NCBI GenBank assembly: GCA_015501585.1
Contig: JADNRY010000288.1
Coordinates: forward strand, 1 to 64,000
Reading direction: 5' to 3'
Origin: Rhodocollybia butyracea
Lineage: Eukaryota > Basidiomycota > Agaricomycetes > Agaricales > Omphalotaceae
DNA length: 64,000 nucleotides
Shown piece by piece: positions 1 through 11,120 of this stretch (position 1 is the stretch's first letter; each line of letters starts with the position of its first letter). Position numbers and translations under genes: made by a program. A model generated the notes under the pieces. It was not told the origin of the DNA. It did not search any database and saw nothing but the letters and a program-made list of their open reading frames with translations.

Positions 1-61
1 CTTTAACTCCTGTGAACATATCAGGATGATGCTCCAGAATCTATATGAGTGAGTTATTGTA

Positions 62-410
62 CTTTTCAATAATAATGACATGCGGAAAAAAAAAAAAACT
101 TTTCGTCTACTGGATGGGTAGGCGCGGCGCCTATTTTTCTGAATCACATGGCATATGGCCATACCATGCCAGCCCTCGGCATGTAAGTGTTGCACCATTT
201 CTTACCATATAAGGCAATAGCTGCAACGATTTTGCAGTCGGTGGTGCGCCAAATGTGCGCAGTTATTGCCTTATATAGTAAGAAATATTGACCTTGGCTT
301 GGCGGCCACCCCATGTGATTCAGAGAAATAGGCGCCACGCCAAACAGACCGTCTGGACCAACGGCTGGACAAAAGTTTTTTTTTTTCGGAATGTCATTAT
401 TATTGAAAAG
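62..410. mobile_element. 349-bp foldback MITE
   Basis: The two ends are inverted copies: the left begins CTTTTCAATAATAATGACAT and the right ends with its complement. Each is followed inward by an A-rich run and a second matching block that contains GGCGCCTATTT and TGAATCACATGG. The whole element is one long imperfect palindrome. No clear target-site duplication was found, so the superfamily is open. It lies just downstream of the stop codon of the minus-strand gene that ends at 434. ORFs read inside it are palindrome artefacts. Confidence 0.75.
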
Positions 411-3020
411 GACTATAATAGGATCCGAAGTTATTAAGTGGGTTGTACCTTAGTGACTATCTCTTGTAGTGTCTCTCCCAAAGTAGTGCTTAAAAGATTG
501 TATTCTTCTGAAAAATTTAACATATCACTTCCACCATAGATGAAGAATTGGGAATGGTTGGTTTTACTACCATCTGCACTTCGAAGATGTAAGGGATGGA
601 TATCTTCTGGAGCACCCACACCCTGTTGAAAATTAAGTTTGTTTATGTTACAATTAGATTTTCTCTTCTTACCTTTTGTCTGTACTTAGAGAAATAGCTG
701 AAGTGAAACATTGAAAATTCTGTATGGGAGGTTTCAGCTGTATTCTGATTCTTGAGTTCAGCTCCACTGATAGTGTGTTTGACAGCTCTGGACCAGGCCA
801 GTAAAGCCAACTGTAGACAATTCCTTTTCTCCTGAGATAGAGTGAAATCTACATGAAAGATGAGATCTCCCTCTCTATCTTTCACTTGCAGCTCAGATCT
901 AAAGAAAACTCATTCAAAATTTAAGACTAGACCAAGTCAACATACCCTATGAATAGCTCTTGTGGAATCTTCAACCAGCCTTGAGTACTCCTCAAATGAC
1001 CATCTTCTTCCTTGTATCTATATTTCATCTGAACTTATGATAAGCTAAATATTAGGCAAAACCCTAAACCACTCACCCTATGATGTAAATCTTCCAAAGA
1101 TTTGACAGATTTGGCTTGGGATGCTAAAGCTCACTGTTTTTGTTGAGGCTCTCTTGTCTTATGAGGAGGTGCCCTTTCAGTATGTGCAAGTACATTTTTC
1201 ATGGAAAAAGTGCTGCTAAAAGAATGAAAGGAAGTGGTACTCTCCAAAGTGCAGTCCTTGGTCTTGCCAACAGATACAAATTCATCTGGATCTTGCTCTG
1301 GCTCTCAATATACGTCGGAAGAGAGAGTTAGATAAGAAGCTCCAATCTGATGAAAAGATAAAGCTCCAGAAGGATCTGGTTCCACCTTCAGCAGTTCTTT
1401 CCAGATATTGGTATTTTGAGGTAGGCATTTACAAGTTCAGTTAAGGATAGAAGCTCAGAAAGACTTTGTATAATTAAAGATAAGAGAAATACCTTTGATG
1501 AAAGCTATTGAAAAATTGGTCACTGATTTCCAAAGATTGAACATCCAGATGTTCAGGTACATTCAGATGGTCACTAATGTTCTTTGAAAACATGGTGGGA
1601 ATAATGAGAGGGATTTGCCTTTAAAGATATAATAACCGAGGGACAATCTGGTCTTTTACTTCATCCTTCAACCCTAGATAATGAGTTAGAAAAATTTTGT
1701 TATATTAAGTTTATAATTTACTTTGACTGGTAGGTTGTCTTAGCTGGTCCGCAAGCCCTCCAATTATCATGTGAGGGGTGAGACAGTTCAACCATAAATT
1801 CACCTCCATTTCATGGCTGGCAATCAACATGAGGATGTACACAGAGCCTGATTAAACACATTATTCAAAGGCCAAACTATGCTTGGAAGGAATGTATATA
1901 CCTGCAGCAGCCAAACAGGCCCATCAAGAACCTGCATTGAACCAGTCTAATGTGTCTTCTTTAGATATACCAGAATGTAATAGTGAGGAGAGGCTAGCGG
2001 AGAGACTGGATTTGGTAAGGCCCTGATGACAATGAAGGACACTAAGATCTGTTAGTAAGAAGCCTAAATTCTTTAGAATAAAAGCAGCTCACCTGTTTAT
2101 TTTTGCCATGAATAATAACTTGTAGATCATACAAACAAAATGCATCCCACCATCCACTGCTTTGGCCCTCTTACATCTCTGAGCCAAATGTAACAGAGAA
2201 TCTGAACCTAACATTTCATCCTGCTCAGTCCAGCTGTGCATAAGATCCAAGGCTTCCCATATTTCTTCCACCCAAAGGGGGCTGGTAGGAACACTTGCTA
2301 GGTGTAACATCCATACTACCACTTTGGTATGAACTTTGTCCGAAGGGGGGGGGCGGCACTTTCTGCAGCCTCATATCTTTCTGCTGCATTCAATTCCTCC
2401 ACCATGTTTGAAGGTTCATAATTTCAATGAGCAACTTTACGTTTCTTTTGTCATGAGCTTACTCCATTTCTGGGACACCTAGGACCCCCCACTGGTACTT
2501 CCAGTAAGGCGGCTAGAGCGACATTGGGATTGGCAGCAGGGTGGGGGTGATCATAAGATGGAAAGTTCTGGTTATACTAAGAGAAGTTGTGAGTAGATGC
2601 CTCTCCCAATACTCTATTCAAATCGCCGGCAGAAACATCCACTGAGGCTAACCAAAACTCCCTGCTGCCAGCTGAATCATGTCCTACTGAGGTAGAATGC
2701 GACCTTTTCTGTAAGAGTTTGAGCAAGAGAAGGGAGCTTCAGAAATTGACATTGACTCACTGAGCTCCTAGGTTTTTCTAGGCCCTCTAACAGGGTGTTA
2801 ATCAAATTTTCCACCTCCAGAGCATTGGAGGGTGAAGGAGAACTTTGGGATCTAAGCTTGGTATGGAGGGAAGACTCCAGATCTGGATCCTAAGAGTCTG
2901 AGTTGGGTAAATCCTCACCCATTTCTGGATCCATCTCTTTGTCCTCTTTGTCAATTTTGCCGCAATAGCTGCTAGACTGAGATTCTGGTTGACTGGAATC
3001 TCGGTCTTTGGTTTCTGAGA

Positions 3021-4506
3021 TAGAGATGGGCATGAATGAGGCATGGGTACAAATATACTCAGATATATTCACATTCAGCATTTGAATATGAATGCTTACA
3101 GCACCACAAATGTGCATTCGGGTGCGTAGGTCATTTGAATGTGAATATGGGTCTCAGACAGACCCATATTCGCCACCCATATTCACAAATATTTGTGAAT
3201 ATTCTCCAATAAATATATACACTTGCGGCAGCCTGTTATGAAGCCCCATAACAGGCCACAACATGTATTATAATAAGTATAATTACTTAATTACATTAAC
3301 AATGCTAAAAGCACAAGTGTTTGTGCTGTATGAGGCTGTGTGCGGCCCTTTTAAAGGTCCTGCCATGGCCTTTTGTACATACTTCCATAATTATAAGTAC
3401 TAATTACATTAATGCCAATACTTACACTAATATACATCAGAATCCACGATAATATCCACACATCTGACTTACCTGGGAGGAATGGGGAAGGAAACGAAGT
3501 TGCGGGACTTTAGGGCCTGTTCGGCAACACGAATCTGGATTTTGTGTGATTTTGCCAGAGGCGAGATTTTGAAGACTTATATAAAATGTTCGGATCAGCT
3601 GGCCGGTCGCCATGACTCTGGAAATGACATAACATGACATAACTCCTGCCCTGACATGTTGGACGTTCCTCTCACTGTCCCGCAAGTTGTCCCGACCACT
3701 CTCAACAATGCCACCCAGTGACCAACATGTTCTGGTCATCATCTTTCAAGTTTAATGTAATTGTATATTATTGTTAAAGCGATTTTATTTCTCTATATTG
3801 TCTAAGCAAGTTAAACCTAAAGTAAAAACTACATTTGAGAGCGGCGGGCATGTCTGAGCATCGAGCGGGGTGTTGACCTCAACATGGAAGAAATGTCTGA
3901 CAGCATGCGCGTTTACACGGAGCGCTCAACTGGCTGATCTGATCAATACTTACAAATGCTTGATGGCTTTTTTATATGGTGGCAATACCTGGCAAATCCC
4001 AACAAAATCTGAGATTCGTGTTGCCAAACAGGCCCTTATATAAAGTCCCGCAACTTCGCTTTCATCCCCCGGGACCCCATACCTACCAAGGTAAGTTGGA
4101 TTGGTTGAAGTAGTAATGTACATTAATGTAAGTATTAGTATTAATGCTGGTAAGTGTTAATTACTAGTAATAATTATAACAGGCCTGTAGCAAGCCGGCG
4201 CGGGTCCAGAAAAGGTCATGCGCAAGCGCTGTAGTGTTCTTACACTCCCGCAGCATCTTAGGGATGACTGTTATAGCCGGTAGTAGGTATAAACTGATGT
4301 AAAATATTTATCTCCACATCTGTAGAATATTCACTGACTTTCCCACGAATATGGTCGAATGTGTGCCTCCGGGCATTTGAATGGACATTCCCACGAATGC
4401 ATTCGTCCCCACGGAGGTCATTCGAGTGCGAATATGGACTTCTGAGGGTCCATATTCACATGATGAATGGTGAATGCATTTGAATGTGCATTGGTGCCCA
4501 CCTTTA
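3021..4506. mobile_element. Non-autonomous hAT-type foldback element
   Basis: The left end reads TAGAGATGGGCATGAATG and the complement of the right end reads TAAAGGTGGGCACCAATG, a typical hAT terminus. It is flanked by a perfect 8-bp duplication, TTCTGAGA, at 3013-3020 and 4507-4514, the length expected for hAT. The two arms are complementary for most of their length (for example, the GAAGTTGCGGGACTT block near 3495-3509 pairs with one near 4040-4055). No transposase frame is present. The loop holds a second element at 3513-4035. Confidence 0.85.
3513..4035. mobile_element. PIF/Harbinger-type MITE nested in the hAT
   Basis: The termini are GGGCCTGTTCGGCAACACGA on the left and its near-complement on the right (GGGCCTGTTTGGCAACACGA when reversed). 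They are flanked by TTA at 3510-3512 and 4036-4038. A GGGCCTGTTTGG end together with a TTA target duplication is the usual PIF/Harbinger (Tourist-like) signature. The 523-bp element has no transposase. It separates the two complementary arms of the surrounding hAT foldback, so it arrived after that element. Confidence 0.85.
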
Positions 4507-4958
4507 TTCTGAGACCTGGCCCTGTGAGGAAGGTTGGCAATTTTTAGCCTCATGGATTGGAAGAAAGAAATGTAGAGAACTTACCAGCAGTCCAGGAGAA
4601 GGAGACAGGGTTACCAAATTTGGCGGGCCAGGTAACTGCTGAGCCAGGATTGCGGCCAAGGGGGCCAGTTCAGGTGGTAAGACAAGCCCAGGATGTTGAA
4701 GAAAGAAAATTAGAGGCTGAAGAAAAGAGTTGTCAAACAATGGCATGGTATAGAAGAAAGATTGGTCACTTCTTGCTGTTTGCAAAATTTTTGCAAATGC
4801 CTGTGAGCCTCCTGCCCTAATTTGGCAGCAACCAATCCTTTGAGCACCTTGAGATGGGTGTTTATTTGTTATTCCACTCCTGCCAACCTCAAAGAACCTC
4901 ATCAGACTTAGTGGGCTCAGGGACCCTCAGCAGCTCCCAACACTGGATTTTGGAGGAA

Positions 4959-5211
4959 TGTAACGCCTCCGCCTCTCCATAATCACCACTGACCGTATCC
5001 GGTGATACGGTCATCCTAGACGCCGCCGATAGACCAAACAGTCTATCTTATCATTCTATTTATTATTAATTATATAATAAATCCATTACTATAAGTATCG
5101 TATGATTACTTAAGAGTCTAGTTAGTCTTTTACACTGTTGTACACACAATAGTATCCTATTTGTCGTGTTCACCGGTGTTCTTAAGGACTTTGCCCATAG
5201 GGCATGTTATA
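4959..5211 (+). repeat. 5' LTR of the gag-only element
   Basis: This matches 7997-8249 along its whole length with scattered substitutions. It begins TGTAACGCCTCCGCC and ends GTTATA. The expected primer-binding site directly downstream (from 5212) is not one I recognise. Confidence 0.85.
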
Positions 5212-5379
5212 CTTTTTTGAACATCAAAAAATTACTATTGTGTGAATAACACAAAGCTATTAGTTAAAACAAGCTAAAAACAGTTATACTACCAAGTATA
5301 ACGATCATTATTCCAACTTGCTTCACAAGCTATACAAACCCGCTCCATTTTTCTTCTTGCCATATCATTTGCTGTCCCC

Positions 5380-7628
5380 ATGACCTCTCGAAATCAATCA
5401 GAGAAGTCACATCAGAGTGTGCGCAATCGCGCACCTTCCATTTGTGGTGACGTGTCACCACACTCAATTTATTCAGTCGCATCAGCGACTCATTCTGTAC
5501 ATGCGTCTGAAGGACGGCACTACAGGCAGGACAAGAGTACACCTAATGAACAGTCTATGACTATTCATAAGAAACGGCCGACCCGAGAGGGTTTAAGTGA
5601 GATTTCTTCTGTGCTACAAGATGTAGCGGCATCACTCGACAAGAGTACGCAAGTACTCAATCGTATTCTCAATATAACTGAGAAATGGGATGCATCTAGC
5701 ATCCGATCTGATGAAGAAAGATCTTCTTCATCAAGAAACAGCAATAGAACCACTATTGCTGCACCCACACCGAGACGGCCTGCCGTCACACCGCCGGTAT
5801 TGCACAATGCAGCACCATCTGTTCCTACCGAGGCAAACAACTCGGTACGCCAATGGTGAGACTGTGCCCAAGGCACCGTCAGTCCAACAATCACTGTTGA
5901 ACGAACAGTATTCACAAGGGATGACCAAGTCACCCCATCATGTTCCTGTATTCCGACAGGAATACGCACCAGTGTCAGTAACTATACCGACACCCATCTA
6001 CACATCCCACATGAGACAGAGTCCCAATGCGGAGGCAGCGTCTCTGACACTGCGAGGTCCCAGGCCATTACCAGTGACCAAATCTTGCTCACCACAAAGC
6101 TCGGTGAACATTAAAAGTGAACCAAAGTTACCTTGTAACTTCAATCAGGTAGTAGCAATACCACCACAGGAAAGTACAATGTACTTCCCTACTGCAAGGG
6201 CGCCAATGGTACCCAATATTATTACACCTCCAGTAGTTGTACCAAACACTACTGGAAATCATTCCAGTAACGGACCGCAACACGGTACCCTTCCGGTAGT
6301 TCCTACTACCATATCCATCGCCCCAGCGACACAAAGGGTTACCCCTCCGGTAGTACACACTACTGTAAGACTGCCCAAATTGCCGCCCAGCAATGCGCCA
6401 GAGCCAAGTTCAATGCCAGTACCAACGGTATTGGCCAAGTTGCAACCACAGCCGCTTCCGTTGGGAGTAGCTAAAGATTGGATGAGTCGCATAGCGATTC
6501 AACGCCAACATAACACCAGTCTCCGAGATTTCGGATTCGCACCATCTGGGCTTCCCGACCAAATGGTGGGATATAATGTCGACGGAATACCCGTTGATAA
6601 ATTGACTACTCCCAGAGAAATCTGGGATCGATTTTACATTCCACCCACTGAGTCCTTTCCAGGACCAAGCAATAATGCCGGAGCAAAGCACATAGCAAAA
6701 AATCCTATGAAGGGGGGAGGAAGCACAAGAGTGCTAAATCCAAAGGCTGCAAACGCAGCCCATGTCAGATGTAAAATTACTAAAAATGAGCAGCGTAAAT
6801 TACTGCGCTCACTTGCATCTAAGATGTGAGAAACAACAGGTGACGACGAACGTCATTCCCGATGGAAACACAAGGTACACAAAGTGTACCGTAAACAAAT
6901 TCGAGATAAGGTAGGGAATCCTATCCCTCCCATTGAGACCGTAAAGCTCTTAAAGTTCCATCTCCGGAGGTCTATGACGGATCTCCGGATGTCGATGTCT
7001 TTGAGCGGTGGCTAATGTCACTTCTCCAATGGATGGTAGTCAACTGCATGTGCGGTGACGATTACGATGCTACACGGACTGCCGTGCTTGGCATGTTTCT
7101 ACAGGCAAAGCCCTTGACTGGTATAACGACGAAGTCGCTGGTATACACCGCACTGTCCTTAAGTGGACATTTGAAGATGCCATTATTGGTGTCTTTGATC
7201 ATTGCATCCAAGCAATGACCATTCATCAAGCTGCACGGCAGTTTGACCTTATTGAGTATTCACCCGATACGGGTGTGAGGGATTATTATTCCTCACTTAC
7301 ACAGTGGGCATCACGGATGCTCCAAACACCGGATGATGCAACAATGCGGAAACGGTTCATTGAGGGATTACCCTTCAATATTATCAGGCAACTCACGAAC
7401 GAGGGGATCGTTCCGGAGTATGCCAAATTAGAAGTGATGGTCAGAGCCGTCGTGCGCATTGAGGACCACACGGCCCTCACTAACTATTATGTCTCATCTA
7501 GGAATAGAGATGACGAACAATCATCGGAATACCCCGATGAATCAGATACTGAGAACATTGGATATGTTCTTGAGCCTATTGAGAAGGACACCTCCTTAAA
7601 AATCGGAAAGGATAAACCTTCCAAATAA
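5380..7628 (+). pseudogene. Decayed retrotransposon gag
   Basis: The coding signal passes through four frames: 5380-5859, then up to 6829, then 7015-7218, then 7215-7628. The first two parts encode a low-complexity Ser/Pro/Thr-rich stretch with a predicted helical segment near SSVLQDVAASLDKS. The later part has the pattern of a retrotransposon Gag capsid domain: a stretch near 6985-7100 with FERWLMSLLQWMV, then a GKALDWYN-like motif near 7105 that is reached only by a one-base shift, then RMLQTPDDATMRKRFIEGLP. No CCHC zinc knuckle was found. At least three frame breaks mean it cannot make one intact Gag as it stands. Assignment to a Ty3/Gypsy-like Gag is an inference from the motif order. Confidence 0.6.
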
Positions 7629-7832
7629 ATTATTATTGGATTCAGATGCCCAGGTAATATGCCTTACCTGGGCATTGCTACTTATTCTCAAGTCGGATTC
7701 TCACTGAGAATCCCCCTCAAGCACTACTCGGAAACTTCCGAGTCTGCGCATTGAACATTTGGACATTTCCGAATCAAATCATGCTCTAGTGGTACGCCCC
7801 ACTATCGTTTGATTCGGACAAGTCCGAAAATC

Positions 7833-7890
7833 TGATGCGCCGCATCAATTAATCTCGTACTTGATGCGCCGCATCAATTAATCTCGTACT
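7833..7890. repeat. 29-bp tandem repeat, two copies
   Basis: A 29-base unit starting TGATGCGCCGCATCA occurs at 7833-7861 and again at 7862-7890, followed by a partial third copy. Each unit contains the self-complementary GATGCGCCGCATC-like core. It lies in the untranslated 3' part of the gag-only retrotransposon. Confidence 0.85.
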
Positions 7891-7983
7891 TGATGCGGGA
7901 TCATTCTATGTTAAACCAAATTAAAAATGGTTTGGATGGTGATGATGTCATTACCATTTTGATTCACATCCCTGATGTTAATC

Positions 7984-7996
7984 TGGTGGGGGAGGG
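7984..7996 (+). other. Polypurine tract
   Basis: A G-rich run (GGTGGGGGAGGG) ends immediately at the first base of the 3' LTR, where plus-strand priming is expected in an LTR retrotransposon. Confidence 0.65.
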
Positions 7997-8249
7997 TGTA
8001 ACGCCTCCGCCTCTCCATAATCACCACTGACCGTATCCGGTGATACGGTCATCCTAGACGCCGCCGATAAACCAAATGGTCTATCTTATCATTCTATTTA
8101 TTATTAATTATATAATAAATCTGTTACTATAAGTATTGTACAATTACTTAAGAGTCTAGTTAGTCTTTTACACTGTTGTACACACAATAGTATCCTATTT
8201 GTCGTGTTCACCGGTGTTCTTAAGGACTTTGCCCATAGGGTGCATTATA
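7997..8249 (+). repeat. 3' LTR of the gag-only element
   Basis: Same length as the 5' LTR and nearly the same sequence. It is followed by the AGGAA target copy at 8250-8254. Confidence 0.85.
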
Positions 8250-8254
8250 AGGAA

Positions 8255-9235
8255 ATATACCTCCCACGGTGGAAGAAATAAGAAAAGAGAAGCCACAGAT
8301 AGGCGCTGGGCAGGTGAGATATTGCCCCTTTTTCCTGGGCTTTCCAAGCTCAATTTTTTATAGCTATAAACTTATTCTATTCTTCTAAAGCCTGGTTTTG
8401 TCAGGAAGTGCATTCTGCCTAAGTACAGGAATCAAGTGCGCGGGAGCGCTTATTGAGACTTGACCAATGACACAGATTGGCATCAATCAGAGAGAGTCTA
8501 TCAATAACCAATCAAACAGATCTTGGTGATTAGATGGTATCTTACAGAGCCATTTTCGGGACTCAGAATCTATCCCCCATAAATGCCTTCATGACTCGAG
8601 TACTGTACACTAGTCATATTGATACGTAGGTAGTCATATCTAGTCAATTATCGGGACCGTAAATAGTTAAAGGGCCTGTAAGTAGTTACTTATAGGTATA
8701 TAGTCAATTCTACACATAACGAGTCATGTGCAGAACCGAGACCTACCAAAACCCTATAAAAGGCCAGGTATTTGATTTCAGGTCCCCAGACTTCTTATTC
8801 TGTAACCACCACTACGAGAGTTATACTTTGCTGACATCTGAACTTTACTTGAGTGATTAACCTTGAGTATACATCTACCTAACTAAATTACTTATTGAGT
8901 ACATACCAATTAAGTGAATAGTTCAAAGCCTATATTGAAGTCCAATCCCAATATAGTGAAGACCCGGAAACAACAATATTACTGAAGCCTTACCAGTAGT
9001 ATTTACGCTATATCAATACCAGCAACCCTGAAGATTATTGAAGCATTTCCAATAATACTTACGCTCCCACAACATCTATACCTTTTGTAGTTATTAAATA
9101 TATAGCAACCCCTAGGCTAAATCCCATCGCCTAGTGAACTAGCTATTCCCGCTACCTTTAGGTAGAGGGTCTTGGTAGGACTCAAATTTATCATTTTTGG
9201 CAGGGATCTTCGAAATCTGTTCTTACTCTGGGTAG
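8255..9235 (+). other. LTR-like non-coding region with TATA box
   Basis: There is no open frame of note. The stretch resembles an LTR or LTR remnant: TATAAAAGG at 8755-8763, a pyrimidine-rich possible start region after it, and a downstream part with repeated short motifs (several CAATA, TTACGCT and GAAG-containing phrases). I found neither a second copy in the window nor a target duplication, so its borders are unknown. Confidence 0.35.
8755..8763 (+). promoter_or_regulatory. TATA box
   Basis: TATAAAAGG stands in an AT-balanced stretch and is followed within 40 bases by a CT-rich segment (CTTCTTATTCTG) that would suit a transcription start. No gene follows, which fits an LTR promoter. Confidence 0.4.
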
Positions 9236-11039
9236 CCACATGGCGCCGCTCGGCTGTCTTACGTTCCTACACCATCATTGGCTCATCTATACACAATCTT
9301 GGTCAGTAATATATTCAGTTAAATTCGATGTTTCGGCCCATCGGCGTCTCTCGATTGCCTGCAAGCCGATGGTAGCCACTAATCGTTCAACTTTGTATTT
9401 GTTTCTTTGCTTCAACAATGGTATTTTCGTTCGATGTAGGTGGCCATTCTTTCCGCAACCCCAACGTCTATCAGGATAGTCAAAATCCTAGTTTCTTTTA
9501 TATCATATTCACTATTTCGAGGCAACGGCTTGCCCTTTCCGTCGCCTTCGACGTTCTTACCTACTCTACGGCTTACAACGTGTTCACGACGTCTCTACCT
9601 TTTACTCTGTGTGAATGTCCTCCAGGGGTGGACATAGTTCTTGGATCTCAGTTTGCAGATTCTTGGGCTCGAGCCAAGCTCGAGCGAATTGTATCCATCT
9701 AGGTACCGTTCTTCGCTATGTTGTAATTATTGCCTATTACTGGTGTCTCTAGTCAGTTACTATACTTCTTCTGCTATTCTTATACAAATACAATAAATCA
9801 CACTTCAAGAATTTGCAGACTGCGATTGGAGGTAGCGGGCCTTGCCGCTTGCCGGCGCTACTCGATTATTAAATAAATCTAACTATGTTGGTGGCAAAGG
9901 AGATCTGTATTTGTATCTTCACAGGTTTCTTCATTCTTGGTCTAGTATTGCACCAATCCCATCATCAGAGCTCTTTATTTGCCCCTGAAAGTTGTTAACC
10001 TCCCAGTGCCCAGAAATCTGTTACGATCATGCCGGCTCACCAAGGCTCGGATCACCTTCAGATCATTATGGCCATCATTCCGGCATCATTCCGAATCCTT
10101 TCTGATACTTATCTCATCTATTCCTCTATCTCTTCATCTTATCTCTTACTTCTTATCTTTGTCCGATATCAGAAGATATTGGCCTCACTCGGACTATCAT
10201 ATTATTGGTCCTTATTATCTTATGACTCTATTACCATTCAGTTCTATTGTCTTATATTGATATTACTTACTTCAGTCTCCCAAACTTGTCCCCGACTATT
10301 GTCTTTTCCATTAGTATATAAGTAGTGGTACTTTGTATGGTAGACCTCAGTTTAAATATCAACTTGGATAACCAAGACACTCTGTCCGACTAAGTTCCGT
10401 CTTAGTACTCTTCTTGTCTCTATACTCTTCGGCCCTTCATAGGCCAAATCTATCTCAGTCTCTCTCGGGACTACTCAGCATGATGAGGGTCTAGCTAATA
10501 GCTATACCGCACATCCCACTCTCTCCTATCTCCGATATTGGTCCGAGACTAACTTTGTTGATATATCCCTCTCGGTCCCAACTCGGGCCCTTCGGTCTTG
10601 CACAATCTTAACAAAATCAGAGCCAATATCTGTCTTCTGAGGCCGATCGGTTCTTTGTACCTCAAGTCTTCATGAGAAACTTGTGAAGACTTGAGCCAAA
10701 TCTACTCTTCTTCCTTGCCCAGTGTAACCCGATAGTCCGACAATAGTCAGCAAGTCTGGGCAAAACTCACAGATGACCATATATTCCCCGCTCCTCTTGT
10801 CCTCTATCTGTGATGGTGGTCTGCATTCTTCACACAGACTACCATCCACTCACCATCATGTCCTTCCTGTTATCCAGCTGAGAGGCTCTTACTCTGCCCT
10901 CAGGAGCTTTGGCTGCCTAGGAAAAGCCCAAAATCCTAGGATGCCATAGGATTCATAGGTCACCTAGTCTTTCTTAGGCCACTCTGGGGTCTCCTAGGCA
11001 AAAACAGCTTTTCCTGATGACTATAAGGCTAGCATGGTG
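9236..11039. other. Region without a recognisable gene
   Basis: Frames of up to 98 codons exist on the plus strand. The one at 9418-9702 ends with a GVDIVLGSQFADSW-like stretch that looks protein-like, but I cannot place it and it has no convincing neighbouring exons. The rest is pyrimidine-rich with CTCGG, TCTTAT and AAGTCTTCA motifs. It is probably old transposon debris. Confidence 0.3.
10914..11000. repeat. Small CCTAGG-rich inverted repeat
   Basis: TGCCTAGGA at 10914-10922 is complemented by TCCTAGGCA at 10992-11000, and several further CCTAG/CTAGG words lie between. It could be a tiny MITE or the end of a larger element. Confidence 0.4.
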
Positions 11040-11120
11040 TAAGGATGGACACAAGCCCCGATTCTGGTAACCAGTGACCAGCAGCCCCAGTAACTGGCAC
11101 AAAAAGGTGCAACCTGTGAC

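Larger units (their letters stand above)
434..4902 (-). pseudogene. Spliced hypothetical gene broken by a hAT insertion
   Basis: I do not recognise the product. The gene reads from about 4902 down to a stop codon at 434. Clear coding segments are 434-622, 673 to about 872, 2089-2322, 2890-3020 and 4507-4902. The intron at 623-672 has GT/AG ends and joins the flanking frames. The last two exons hold FFIYGG and LALLAWSRAVK-like stretches but no motif I can name. At 4507 the frame runs into the hAT element, giving a stop three bases inside it (4504-4506). The same frame resumes at 3012 once the element and one 8-bp target copy are ignored, so the insertion is in coding sequence. Other introns and the true start are uncertain; an LTR element begins only 57 bases upstream of the assumed start. 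Confidence 0.5.
4959..8249 (+). mobile_element. Gag-only LTR retrotransposon
   Basis: Two 253-bp LTRs bound a 2.8 kb interior and the whole is flanked by a 5-bp duplication, AGGAA, at 4954-4958 and 8250-8254. The LTRs start TGTAAC and end in TTATA. They differ at roughly ten sites by eye, so the insertion is not recent. The interior holds only gag-like coding sequence (5380-7628). No protease, reverse transcriptase, RNase H or integrase motif was seen, so the copy would need pol from another element. A purine-rich stretch lies directly before the 3' LTR. Confidence 0.85.

Noticed and set aside
5565..6691. Minus-strand ORFs within the gag region
   Set aside because: Shadows of the plus-strand gag frames, with biased Cys/Trp-rich composition.
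9240..10325. Plus-strand ORFs of 65-98 codons as a gene
   Set aside because: No supporting splice structure, no known motif and strong pyrimidine bias. Only 9418-9702 looks slightly protein-like.
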